From an uncultured Ignavibacteriota bacterium (GTDB lineage Bacteria; Bacteroidota; Ignavibacteria; Tepidaquicellales; Tepidaquicellaceae): a stretch of 14,959 bases of DNA. This document shows positions 1-7,360 of this stretch, one piece after another. The notes below the pieces were generated by a model. The model saw only the letters and a program-made list of their open reading frames with translations, had not been told where the DNA came from and ran no database searches. Location of the stretch: assembly GCA_937915485.1 (NCBI GenBank), contig CALGII010000332.1, positions 1 through 14,959 of the forward strand. The letters run 5' to 3'. How positions within the stretch are numbered: the stretch's first letter is position 1; every line of letters begins with the position of its first letter. The translations under genes were made by a program, and so were the position numbers.

Positions 1-505
1 TGTAAATCTGATTTAATGTTACTCCGCTATTAGTCGTTTTTAAAAGATATCCCCACGAGCCGTCCGATGCGCCGACATATCCAGTGTCTTTATTGAAGAA
101 AAAGAGACCGGCAAAAACGTAATTCCAGGTACTTGAAACACTATCCCAGGTAGTTCCGCCGTTGAATGTTCTGTAAATTGATTCTCCCATATAAGGATTC
201 TTTGCTCTGCCGTATATAGTCAAACTGTCGATTATCTGAAAGGTATACATTCTCAAACTATCTTTTATAACGAACCAGTTGTCACCGCCGTTAGTGGTTT
301 TAAGAATTTTTGAGATATACGTGCTATCCAACCCACCTGTTGACATCCAGCCCGTATTAGCATTCCAGAACTTAACACAATAAATCCCATGCGGACTCAC
401 GGGCAGTGTCTGTTGATACCACTGCGAAGAGCAATCTTCAATCTTCAATGTGTTCGCTGCGGCGAATACAATTAATATTAAAACTAGAATTATTATTTTT
501 TTCAT
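1..505 (-). CDS. Secreted beta-propeller repeat protein, partial (C-terminus off the window)
   Basis: The first 168 residues of a minus-strand gene are open up to the left edge, so the C-terminus is missing. It starts with a clear signal peptide (MKKIIILVLILIVFAAA) and the mature part begins near CSSQW. Three repeats with KTTNGG-like cores are visible (ILKTTNGGDNW, IYRTFNGGTTW, LLKTTNSGV), spaced as in YCF48/BNR-type beta-propellers. The intact neighbour upstream (519-1841) is a paralogue sharing the CSSQW segment and exact DNA stretches of 16-20 bases. The gap to that neighbour is 13 bases, so the two are probably cotranscribed. By analogy it should end in a T9SS sorting domain, but this lies outside the window. 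The role is unknown; an exported surface protein is likely. The repeat family is seen directly; the function is not known. Confidence 0.85.
   Translation of the reverse strand, partial: MKKIIILVLILIVFAAANTLKIEDCSSQWYQQTLPVSPHGIYCVKFWNANTGWMSTGGLDSTYISKILKTTNGGDNWFVIKDSLRMYTFQIIDSLTIYGRAKNPYMGESIYRTFNGGTTWDSVSSTWNYVFAGLFFFNKDTGYVGASDGSWGYLLKTTNSGVTLNQIY
432..449. repeat. Heptanucleotide tandem repeat in a signal-peptide region
   Basis: Plus-strand caatcttcaatcttcaat is 2.6 copies of a 7-base unit. It lies inside the coding region of the partial secreted protein, between the hydrophobic signal core and CSSQW, and encodes the LKIED part. Since 7 is not a multiple of 3, loss or gain of one unit would shift the frame. 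Confidence 0.7.
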
Positions 506-518
506 TCTTAATTTTTAT

Positions 519-1841
519 TTATTTTACCAATACCATCTTTTTTGTATCAACTCTTATATTATCCGCGTACATAGAATAGAAGTATATGCCTGATGAAAGA
601 TTGCCTGCATTAAAATTGTATTCGTAAATTCCTGATACCATTTTCCGGTTAAACGGGGTTGAGATTTCTTTACCCGTTATATCGGATATTATTATTTTTA
701 TCTTCGCGCTTTTTGATATTTGATATTTAATTTTTGATATGCTGTTGAATGGGTTCGGGTAATTCTGAAAAAGAATATAGTCTTTTGCAATAATTTGCGT
801 GTTGTTGCTTATTGCCGTGAAAGTAATTGGACCGCCGCCGTTTGTTGTGTGTACGCCATTACCTCCGAATAACCATCCTATGTCACTATTAATAAAATTA
901 ATTGAATTCAAAGTGCCGACATGTATTGATGTATCGGGTTCTTGGTATCCCCAGTTTACACCGCCATTTGTGGTTTTCCAAACTAATCCATGTTGTATGC
1001 CGCCAGACAATAATCTGTAACCACCTCCGCCATATAAAGTATCGACATTAATAATATCAAATACCGTAAATGTGTTATGAATTCCATTTCCCGAAGGAAC
1101 ATATTGTGTAGCCCAATTCATACCTCCGTTTGTTGTTCTATAAATCCCTCCACTAGTTGAAGCATACCACGTAAACCATCCCGTGTTCTCATCAAAGAAT
1201 TCAAAATATACGGGATATTGCGCCGGTGGTCTCGTCGCCTGAAACCAATTCACTCCGCTATTCGTCGTTTTCCAGAATAAATCATCGCCAGTTGAACTAT
1301 AATGCCAGCCAATATATTCGTTGCTGATTTTTTGTTTGAGGAAAAACAAATTTCCCCAGCCTGTTGCATCCGTCATTTGCGTCAGTGTTAAACCGCCGTT
1401 TGTCGTTCTGAAAATTGCATGCCCTAATAATTGATTTGCTCCGCTTATCCATCCAGTATCTTTATTGACAAAAGAAAACCCGCGGTATGTATAAGGCAAT
1501 AATACGCTGTCCCAGGTTGATGCTTTGTTAAGTGTTTTATAAAGCCAGTATTGCCCTCCGATGTATCCGATTGTATAGATCGTACTGCTGTCTATTTTTT
1601 CCAACTGATAAAAGTAACTTGTTGGATGTACCATATTCCAGTTATTCCCGCCGTTAGTGGTTTTAAGCATTCCCTGTGTATTGAGACCTAATACAATCAG
1701 CCCCGTATTCGCGTCAAAGAACTTGATATCGGCGACGTCATAATAACTTGGAAGAGATTGATAAACCCACTGCGAAGAGCAATTGTAAATTGCAAATGTT
1801 AAATTGTAAATGAGAAACAGTATGAATATTATCTTTTTCAT
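519..1841 (-). CDS. Secreted beta-propeller protein with T9SS type A sorting domain
   Basis: A 440-residue exported protein. The start at 1841 gives a standard signal peptide (MKKIIFILFLIYNLTFA). An in-frame ATG at 1892 would add 17 polar residues before the signal and is unlikely. About seven KTTNGGxNW-type repeats follow (for example LKTTNGGNNW, FWKTTNSGVNW, IYRTTNGGMNW, VWKTTNGGVNW), the pattern of YCF48-like/BNR beta-propellers. Residues about 360-440 form a Por-type sorting domain: YPNPFN at 361-366, then ISDITGKEI, LSSGIYFY and a basic end KKMVLVK. In known T9SS systems this domain directs passage across the outer membrane and is then removed. The paralogue at 1-505 follows 13 bases downstream. 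The specific function (adhesin, enzyme scaffold or other) cannot be told. No Shine-Dalgarno sequence is seen. Base composition is AT-rich compared with the catabolic operon. Confidence 0.9.
   Translation of the reverse strand: MKKIIFILFLIYNLTFAIYNCSSQWVYQSLPSYYDVADIKFFDANTGLIVLGLNTQGMLKTTNGGNNWNMVHPTSYFYQLEKIDSSTIYTIGYIGGQYWLYKTLNKASTWDSVLLPYTYRGFSFVNKDTGWISGANQLLGHAIFRTTNGGLTLTQMTDATGWGNLFFLKQKISNEYIGWHYSSTGDDLFWKTTNSGVNWFQATRPPAQYPVYFEFFDENTGWFTWYASTSGGIYRTTNGGMNWATQYVPSGNGIHNTFTVFDIINVDTLYGGGGYRLLSGGIQHGLVWKTTNGGVNWGYQEPDTSIHVGTLNSINFINSDIGWLFGGNGVHTTNGGGPITFTAISNNTQIIAKDYILFQNYPNPFNSISKIKYQISKSAKIKIIISDITGKEISTPFNRKMVSGIYEYNFNAGNLSSGIYFYSMYADNIRVDTKKMVLVK
1782..1809. repeat. Heptanucleotide tandem repeat in a signal-peptide region
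   Basis: On the plus strand four 7-base units follow each other: attgtaa, attgcaa, atgttaa, attgtaa. They lie within the T9SS protein gene and encode the end of the signal peptide (NLTFAIYN), just before CSSQW. The position equals that of the different heptad repeat at 432-449 in the paralogue. Two of the four units are identical and two differ by one or two bases. Confidence 0.7.
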
Positions 1842-2330
1842 AGGGATAGTTTTGATAACGGTTTTCGTAGAAAATTGATGATGGTAACGCAATTTGATTT
1901 ATTCATTTTTGCCCCTTGAAAATTCTACACATACATATTATTAACTTATTCGTATTATTTCAAGGTACATTCAAAAGCAGTATATTGATTAATATCATAC
2001 TTCTTAATATTTCACGTACTGAGCAGAAATCGTCTTTTTTTTCTTATATCCCTGTATTTTTAAAGGTCAACCAATTAGTTAAATTTTAATATCAGAATAT
2101 TATTCGTCTCTACAAATATCAGCCTCTCTGTCCGTTTGCTCTGCTCATCAATCAGGCAGTCGTATATGATTTCACGTAAACGATGAACATCTTGCATCTC
2201 GTATTTTCCCCTGCCGCGGTCGTCATAACTTCGGCGGAACGCGTCATAAAAAGACAAATCTCTCCGTTTTGACCGATTTTTCCATTTAATATTACGGTCT
2301 TATGAATTAACTTCCATAAAAATATACTAA
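1842..2330. other. Divergent intergenic region with presumed promoters
   Basis: These 489 bases separate the minus-strand secreted proteins from the plus-strand operon, so both promoters should lie here. Most of it is strongly AT-rich. A short imperfect inverted repeat, agtat...atact (1979-2001), might be an operator. A weak gaccg...cggtc pair (2271-2299) overlaps a ttgacc hexamer at 2269 close to the operon start. No convincing -35/-10 pair or Bacteroidota-type promoter could be fixed. The patch about 2150-2250 is much richer in G+C and contains cgtcataa twice, 21 bases apart (2221 and 2242). Two overlapping minus-strand frames (2075-2257 and 2152-2343) cross it, but neither has a convincing start, family or codon pattern. 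No riboswitch or tRNA was recognised. Confidence 0.5.
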
Positions 2331-4823
2331 ATGCGAAATTCATTGACTGACGCTCAATTGCAGACGGAGTTTTCTAAATGCGAATTTTGCGAAGAAAAGC
2401 CCTGCAAGGAAGCGTGTCCTGTCGACTGTTCCCCTGCCGACTTCATTATGGCGGCAAAAAGAGGTCTGCCTCAGGATTATGAACGCTCCGCCGCGATTAT
2501 TATGGGTAGTAATCCGCTCGGCGGAGTCTGCGGTTTCGTTTGCCCCGACTACCATTGCGTTAAAGCCTGCGTTCACAGGACTTTCGACAACGCGGTTTCA
2601 ATCCCGTCCGTTCAGGCGGCGATTATAAGGAAGGCGAAAGAAACAGGCAGGATGCCCGTGTTCAATAAGCCCGAACCTAACGGGAAAAAAGTCGCAGTAC
2701 TGGGCGCGGGTCCCGCGGGACTCGGCGCGGCTTCCGTTCTCGCGCAGAAAGGTTATCAGGTGGATATTCTTGAAACCGAATCCGTTCCGGGCGGTATGTG
2801 CAGGCTGATTCCCGATGAAAGACTCGACAAAAGCGTCCTTGACACCGACATAGATTTTCTCCGCTCGCTCGGAAATATAGAAATATACACTGATGTTCAT
2901 TTGTATTCCCCTGAAGTCCTTCTTGATGAATACGACGGCGTTATAGCCGCGGCGGGACGGGACAAAGAGTACCGGCTGAACATAAAAGGCGAAGATTACG
3001 CTTATACGTGGATTGATTATCTGCGCAATCATAAGAAAAGTAAGTTTAAAAATCTGCGCGTCGCCGTTGCAGGCGGCGGAGCAGTCGCGCTCGACGCCGC
3101 GGTTACGGCAAAACTCAACGGCGCTTCCAGTGTCGAAATGTTCTGCCTCGAAAAATTCGACGAGATGCCTTTGACTGACGCCGAGAGACAACTTGTACTT
3201 AGACACGGCATTGAAATTTCGGGGCGCGCGAAAGTCGATTCGATTAACGGAATTTCAAAACCAGAAGGAAAAAGAATAAAGTCAATCGTGACTTCGAAGG
3301 TTATTCTTCAGCCGAAAGAAAAATTCCATCCCGCAAAAATAAAGTCGGATAAAAAATCTAATCCGCAGACAAGACAATTTGACGCGGTAATAATCGCGAT
3401 TGGAAGCGGGTCATCTCTGGACGTTAAAAAGAAGAAATCAATTTTCTACGCGGGCGATATCGTGAACGGACCGACGACTGTCGTCGAGGCTGTAGCCTCG
3501 GGAAAGAACTGCGCCGCTGAAGTTGACGCGTATCTTAACAACCTGCCGAAACCCTTAATAAAAAAGAGAGTCAAGAGCCGCGTAGTGCTCGACGGCAGGC
3601 GGATGATTCCCGTTCCTCTCGAAACCGATTTCTTCGGGAGGAAAATCCTTTCGCCGTTCATTCTTTCAGCCGCTCCTCCGAGCGACGGTTACGAGCAGAT
3701 GAAGAAAGCCTACGAAGCAGGCTGGGCGGGCGGCGTAATGAAAACCGCTTTCGACAACGTTGACATACACATCCCTTCGGAATATATGTTCGCGGTTACG
3801 AAGAACACTTACGGCAACTGCGATAACGTTTCGGGACATCCGCTCGACAGGGTTTGTTCGGAAATCAAAAGACTCGTTTCGGAATTCCCCGAAAGGCTTA
3901 CTATGGCTTCTACAGGCGGACCCGTTACGGGCAATGACGAAGAGGACAGAAAAGTATGGGTGTCGAATACAATTAAACTCGAAAACGCGGGAGCGATGGG
4001 TATCGAATATTCTCTTTCCTGCCCGCAGGGCGGCGACGGAACGAAGGGCGACATCGTTTCGCAGGATGCCGAACTCACCGCAAAGATTATCGGCTGGGTT
4101 ATGGAAGCGGGCAGTCCCGATGTTCCTAAACTTTTCAAACTTACCGCGGCGGTAACGGCAATTTATCCGATTATCACCGCCATCAAGGAAGTATTCGCGA
4201 AGTATCCGCATAAGAAAGCGGGCGTCACGCTCGCGAACACTTTCCCAGCGCTTTCTTTCAGGAAAGGAAAAAAGAGCAACTGGGAAGAAGGTGTTGTTGT
4301 CGGCTTGTCGGGCGAAGGCGTGATTCCAATCAGCAACCTTACTCTCGCTAATGTTTCGGGAATGGGAATAACCGTATCAGGAAACGGCGGTCCTATGGAT
4401 TATAAGGCGGCGGCTGATTTTCTCGCGCTCGGCGCGAAGACGGTTCAGTTCTGCACGATTGTAATGAAACACGGATACGGAATAATAGATGAACTCCATT
4501 CGGGTTTAAGTTACCTTTTGAAAGAGCGCGGACTGAAATCGGTCGGCGAACTTATAGGACGAGCGCTTCCGAATCCGGTAACGGGATTTATGGAACTCAC
4601 GCCCGTCAAGAAAATTTCAGCGGTGAACGAAGAACTCTGCGAGCATTGCGGCAACTGCACACGCTGCCCGTATCTCGCGATTGAACTTAACAATAAGAAA
4701 ATCCCCGTAACGGACGCTTCGAAATGCATCGGCTGTTCGATTTGCGTTCAAAAATGTTTCGCGGGCGCATTGTATTTGAGAGAAAGAACGCCCGAAGAAA
4801 CGAGCGTATTAAATGAAGCATAA
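2331..4823 (+). CDS. Dihydropyrimidine dehydrogenase-like Fe-S flavoprotein (YgfK-slot oxidoreductase)
   Basis: An 830-residue multi-domain oxidoreductase with the layout of DPYD (PreT plus PreA fused). An N-terminal Fe-S domain has Cys 17, 20, 25, 29 and Cys 67, 71, 76, 80. A FAD Rossmann motif is at 125-134 (GAGPAGLGAA) and a second nucleotide-binding motif at 244-256 (GGGAVA). An FMN TIM barrel spans about 421-755 with K603 in FKLT. Two C-terminal [4Fe-4S] motifs are at Cys 770/773/776/779 and 799/802/805/809. The LSCP cysteine C564 matches the DPYD general-acid Cys and N636-T637 match its pyrimidine-binding Asn-Thr, but the Asn before the Cys is Ser561. It is shorter than mammalian DPYD (about 1025). 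E. coli YgfK carries similar modules with the barrel first, so this is not a YgfK orthologue although it sits with ssnA and the other cluster genes. The start is fixed by a TAA directly upstream. The role is inferred: flavin-based ring reduction/oxidation, or electron transfer to NAD(P). Confidence 0.85.
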   Translation: MRNSLTDAQLQTEFSKCEFCEEKPCKEACPVDCSPADFIMAAKRGLPQDYERSAAIIMGSNPLGGVCGFVCPDYHCVKACVHRTFDNAVSIPSVQAAIIRKAKETGRMPVFNKPEPNGKKVAVLGAGPAGLGAASVLAQKGYQVDILETESVPGGMCRLIPDERLDKSVLDTDIDFLRSLGNIEIYTDVHLYSPEVLLDEYDGVIAAAGRDKEYRLNIKGEDYAYTWIDYLRNHKKSKFKNLRVAVAGGGAVALDAAVTAKLNGASSVEMFCLEKFDEMPLTDAERQLVLRHGIEISGRAKVDSINGISKPEGKRIKSIVTSKVILQPKEKFHPAKIKSDKKSNPQTRQFDAVIIAIGSGSSLDVKKKKSIFYAGDIVNGPTTVVEAVASGKNCAAEVDAYLNNLPKPLIKKRVKSRVVLDGRRMIPVPLETDFFGRKILSPFILSAAPPSDGYEQMKKAYEAGWAGGVMKTAFDNVDIHIPSEYMFAVTKNTYGNCDNVSGHPLDRVCSEIKRLVSEFPERLTMASTGGPVTGNDEEDRKVWVSNTIKLENAGAMGIEYSLSCPQGGDGTKGDIVSQDAELTAKIIGWVMEAGSPDVPKLFKLTAAVTAIYPIITAIKEVFAKYPHKKAGVTLANTFPALSFRKGKKSNWEEGVVVGLSGEGVIPISNLTLANVSGMGITVSGNGGPMDYKAAADFLALGAKTVQFCTIVMKHGYGIIDELHSGLSYLLKERGLKSVGELIGRALPNPVTGFMELTPVKKISAVNEELCEHCGNCTRCPYLAIELNNKKIPVTDASKCIGCSICVQKCFAGALYLRERTPEETSVLNEA

Positions 4824-6149
4824 ATGGATATATTAATAAAAAACGGAATCATAATCACACTCGGTTCTGAGCCGCGCGTGCTTTACAATCATTCCGTATT
4901 CATTGAAGACGGAAAAATAAAATCAATTGACAGGAATGAAGCCTTCACCGGCATTTACGACAAGGTAATCGACGCGAAAGGGAAAGTCGTCATGCCCGGA
5001 TTCATCAACGCGCACATGCATTTTTACAGCACGCTGGTGCGCGGGCTCGGCAAGGCGGCGCCGTCTTCAAACTTCAGCGAAGTTCTCGAAAACCTGTGGT
5101 GGCGGCTCGACAGGAAACTCGGACACGAAGACACTTATTACAGCGCGCTGATAATGGCGCTTAACGCGGTAAGACACGGAACGACGACTTTAATCGACCA
5201 TCACGCCAGCCCGTTTGCAGTGAAAGGCTCCCTGAACACTATCGCGAAAGCGGTTAAGGAAACCGGATTGAGAGCCTCGCTGTGCTACGAACTCTCGGAC
5301 AGGGACGGCAAAAAAATTTCGGATGAAGGCATCGAAGAGAACGCGGAATTCATAAAGCAGTGCAATGAAACGAACGACGAACAGTTGAAAGCGTTGTTCG
5401 GACTTCATGCGGCTTTTACGCTCGAGGACAGCACTCTCGAAAAGGCGTCGAAAATCGGGAATGATTTGAACGCGGGTTTTCACGTGCACGTCGCGGAAGC
5501 GGAATCGGATGAAGAGCATTCCCTGAAAAATTACGGAATGCGCGTCGTTGAAAGACTGGATAAATTCGGAATACTCGGAAACAAAAGCATCGCCGCGCAC
5601 TGCGTTCACGTTGACGGGAAGGAAATGGACATTCTCGCGGAGAACGGAACAATAGTAGTTCACAATCCGCAATCGAACCTTAACAACGCAGTCGGTATCG
5701 CGGACATAATCAAACTTCAGAGCAAGGGCATACTCGTCGGTCTCGGCACAGACGCGATGACGGTTAAAATGCCCGAAGAACTCCGCGTCGCGCTCTGGGT
5801 GCAGCATTTAAGGAATCATAATCCCTCCTGCGGCTTTATCGAAGCGGCGAACACTCTGCTTCGCAATAATGCCGTCATAGCGAATAAATACTGGAACGTG
5901 CCGCTCGGGGCGATTGAAGAAGACGCGGCGGCTGACGTAATTCTCATAGACTATTATCCGCCTACGCCTCTGGACGAGTCGACATATGCCGGACATATAA
6001 TTTTCGGTATTTCGCATTCGACAGTCGATACGACGATTGTAAACGGAAAAGTCCTGATGGAAAACAAAGTCCTGAAACTCGGCATTGACGAGGAAGAAGT
6101 CTCGCGAAAGTCCCTCGAGACGGCGAAAAAATTATGGGACAGATTTTAA
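4824..6149 (+). CDS. ssnA: SsnA-type aminohydrolase (amidohydrolase superfamily)
   Basis: A 441-residue cytosolic metallohydrolase, close to the length of E. coli SsnA (about 442). Family features are visible: the start DILIKNGIIITLG, the metal motif NAHMH (H64, H66), HVHVAE (H222 and catalytic-type E225), AAHC (H259), HNPQSN (280-285) and GTD (D310). This is the pattern of the chlorohydrolase/guanine-deaminase branch, which deaminates or opens purine-like rings. The start codon abuts the stop of the preceding gene, so translation is coupled. In E. coli ssnA lies beside ygfK in the purine/urate cluster, and here it directly follows the DPYD-like flavoprotein that occupies the same slot. Family assignment is firm; the exact substrate is not shown by sequence. 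Guanine deaminase or hydroxyatrazine hydrolase relatives are the alternatives, but the context favours SsnA. Confidence 0.88.
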   Translation: MDILIKNGIIITLGSEPRVLYNHSVFIEDGKIKSIDRNEAFTGIYDKVIDAKGKVVMPGFINAHMHFYSTLVRGLGKAAPSSNFSEVLENLWWRLDRKLGHEDTYYSALIMALNAVRHGTTTLIDHHASPFAVKGSLNTIAKAVKETGLRASLCYELSDRDGKKISDEGIEENAEFIKQCNETNDEQLKALFGLHAAFTLEDSTLEKASKIGNDLNAGFHVHVAEAESDEEHSLKNYGMRVVERLDKFGILGNKSIAAHCVHVDGKEMDILAENGTIVVHNPQSNLNNAVGIADIIKLQSKGILVGLGTDAMTVKMPEELRVALWVQHLRNHNPSCGFIEAANTLLRNNAVIANKYWNVPLGAIEEDAAADVILIDYYPPTPLDESTYAGHIIFGISHSTVDTTIVNGKVLMENKVLKLGIDEEEVSRKSLETAKKLWDRF

Positions 6150-6159
6150 AAACAAAATA

Positions 6160-7359
6160 ATGATGTACGATAAAATATTCAAAAGAGCGGAAGAACTCGA
6201 AAACGAAACCGCGGGATTTTTATGCGATTTAATACGCACTCCTTCATTCTCCTGCAAGGAAAAAGAAGTTATTGAACTGATAAAAAGTAAAATGGAATCC
6301 GCAGGATTCGACGAAGTAAGAATCGACGGACTCGGCAACGTGATAGGCAGAATCGGAAACGGTAAAAGAATAATCGCTTTCGACGCGCATATAGACACCG
6401 TTTATCCCGGAGAAATGTCGCTCTGGAGTTTCGACCCCTTCACGCCGAAAATTGAAGACGGCAAAATCTGGGGGCGCGGCTCGGTTGACCAGAAAGGCGG
6501 CATGGCTTCGATGGTTTACGCGGGAAAAATAATAAAGGAACTCGGGCTGAATAAAGACTTCACGATTTATTTCACGGGTACCGTAATGGAAGAAGACTGC
6601 GACGGGCTTTGCTGGCAGTACATTATCAACGAGGATAAAATAAAACCCGAGTTGGTCGTGATAACCGAACCGACGAACATGAACATATACAGAGGACACA
6701 GGGGAAGAATGGAAATAATGGTTAAGGTAAAAGGATTCTCCTGCCACGGCTCCGCGCCCGAACGGGGCGACAACGCCATTTACAAGATTTCAAGAATCGC
6801 TCTTGAAATCGAAAAACTCAACGAGCGTCTCGCTTATGACGAATTTCTCGGAAAAGGAAGCGTATGCGTGACGCAGGTTTTCTTCTCGTCGCCTTCGCAA
6901 TGCGCCGTACCTGACGCCGCGAGCATACAACTCGACAGGCGATTGACTTTCGGCGAAACGAAAGAAAGCGCGGTCGCGGAAGTGAAGGAAGCCGCTGAAC
7001 TCGCGGGTTATCCCGATGCCGAAGTCGAAGTACTGACTTACGCTGAAAAAGCGTTCACGGGATTGGTTTATCCGACGGAAAAATATTATCCGACCTGGAA
7101 AATACCTGAAGATTCCGATTATCTTAAAGACGCCTCCGCCGCTTATGAAAAAACTTTGAATCGCAAACCCGAAATCGGCAAGTGGACTTTCAGCACAAAC
7201 GGAATCGCAATCGCGGGAATGAACGGCATTCCCTGCATCGGACTCGGACCCGGAAACGAAGTGCTCGCTCATATGCCCGACGAGAATTCGCCCGTGAAAC
7301 ATCTGAGCGAATGCGCTGCCGTTTACGCGGCTCTGGTTTATAAAATGAATAATCCTTAA
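6160..7359 (+). CDS. ygeY: YgeY-type M20 metallohydrolase
   Basis: A 399-residue M20-family zinc hydrolase, close to E. coli YgeY (about 403). Numbered from the ATG at 6160, metal and catalytic residues are seen at H77 and D79 (DAHIDT), D110 (GRGSVDQKGG), E144/E145 (VMEED) and E170 (VITEPT); a late HMPDE motif supplies the last histidine. The dimerisation-domain pattern HGRMEIMVKVKG...SCHGSAPERG is present. A longer frame reaches an ATG at 6085, inside ssnA, but would add 25 basic residues with no family counterpart. The ATG pair at 6160/6163 is preferred, 10 bases after the ssnA stop. Relatives cleave amide bonds of carbamoyl- or acyl-amino acids. In the gut purine cluster this gene is required for urate breakdown, though its exact step is not given by the sequence. 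Confidence 0.87.
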   Translation: MMYDKIFKRAEELENETAGFLCDLIRTPSFSCKEKEVIELIKSKMESAGFDEVRIDGLGNVIGRIGNGKRIIAFDAHIDTVYPGEMSLWSFDPFTPKIEDGKIWGRGSVDQKGGMASMVYAGKIIKELGLNKDFTIYFTGTVMEEDCDGLCWQYIINEDKIKPELVVITEPTNMNIYRGHRGRMEIMVKVKGFSCHGSAPERGDNAIYKISRIALEIEKLNERLAYDEFLGKGSVCVTQVFFSSPSQCAVPDAASIQLDRRLTFGETKESAVAEVKEAAELAGYPDAEVEVLTYAEKAFTGLVYPTEKYYPTWKIPEDSDYLKDASAAYEKTLNRKPEIGKWTFSTNGIAIAGMNGIPCIGLGPGNEVLAHMPDENSPVKHLSECAAVYAALVYKMNNP

Positions 7360-7360
7360 T

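Noticed and set aside
799..1020. Plus-strand frame of 73 codons antisense to the T9SS gene
   Set aside because: It is a shadow of the repeat-coding minus strand, with no motif or start signal.
1842..1892. Upstream start for the T9SS protein
   Set aside because: It would put 17 polar residues in front of a typical signal peptide that begins with MKKIIFILF at 1841.
2258..2330. Purine or xanthine riboswitch in the operon leader
   Set aside because: The stretch is short and AT-rich; only a 5-base pair of complementary segments is seen, with no known aptamer core.
2075..2343. Two small overlapping minus-strand frames (2075-2257 and 2152-2343)
   Set aside because: The first begins only at TTG, the two compete for the same DNA, and neither shows a known family or ribosome-binding site. 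Kept as a note on the intergenic patch.
2331..4823. Naming this gene ygfK
   Set aside because: Cluster position fits, but domain order follows DPYD/PreT-PreA, not YgfK, so the symbol would mislead.
6085..6159. Upstream start for the YgeY-type gene inside ssnA
   Set aside because: It would add 25 mostly basic residues and a 65-base overlap; the ATG pair at 6160/6163 gives the normal family length.
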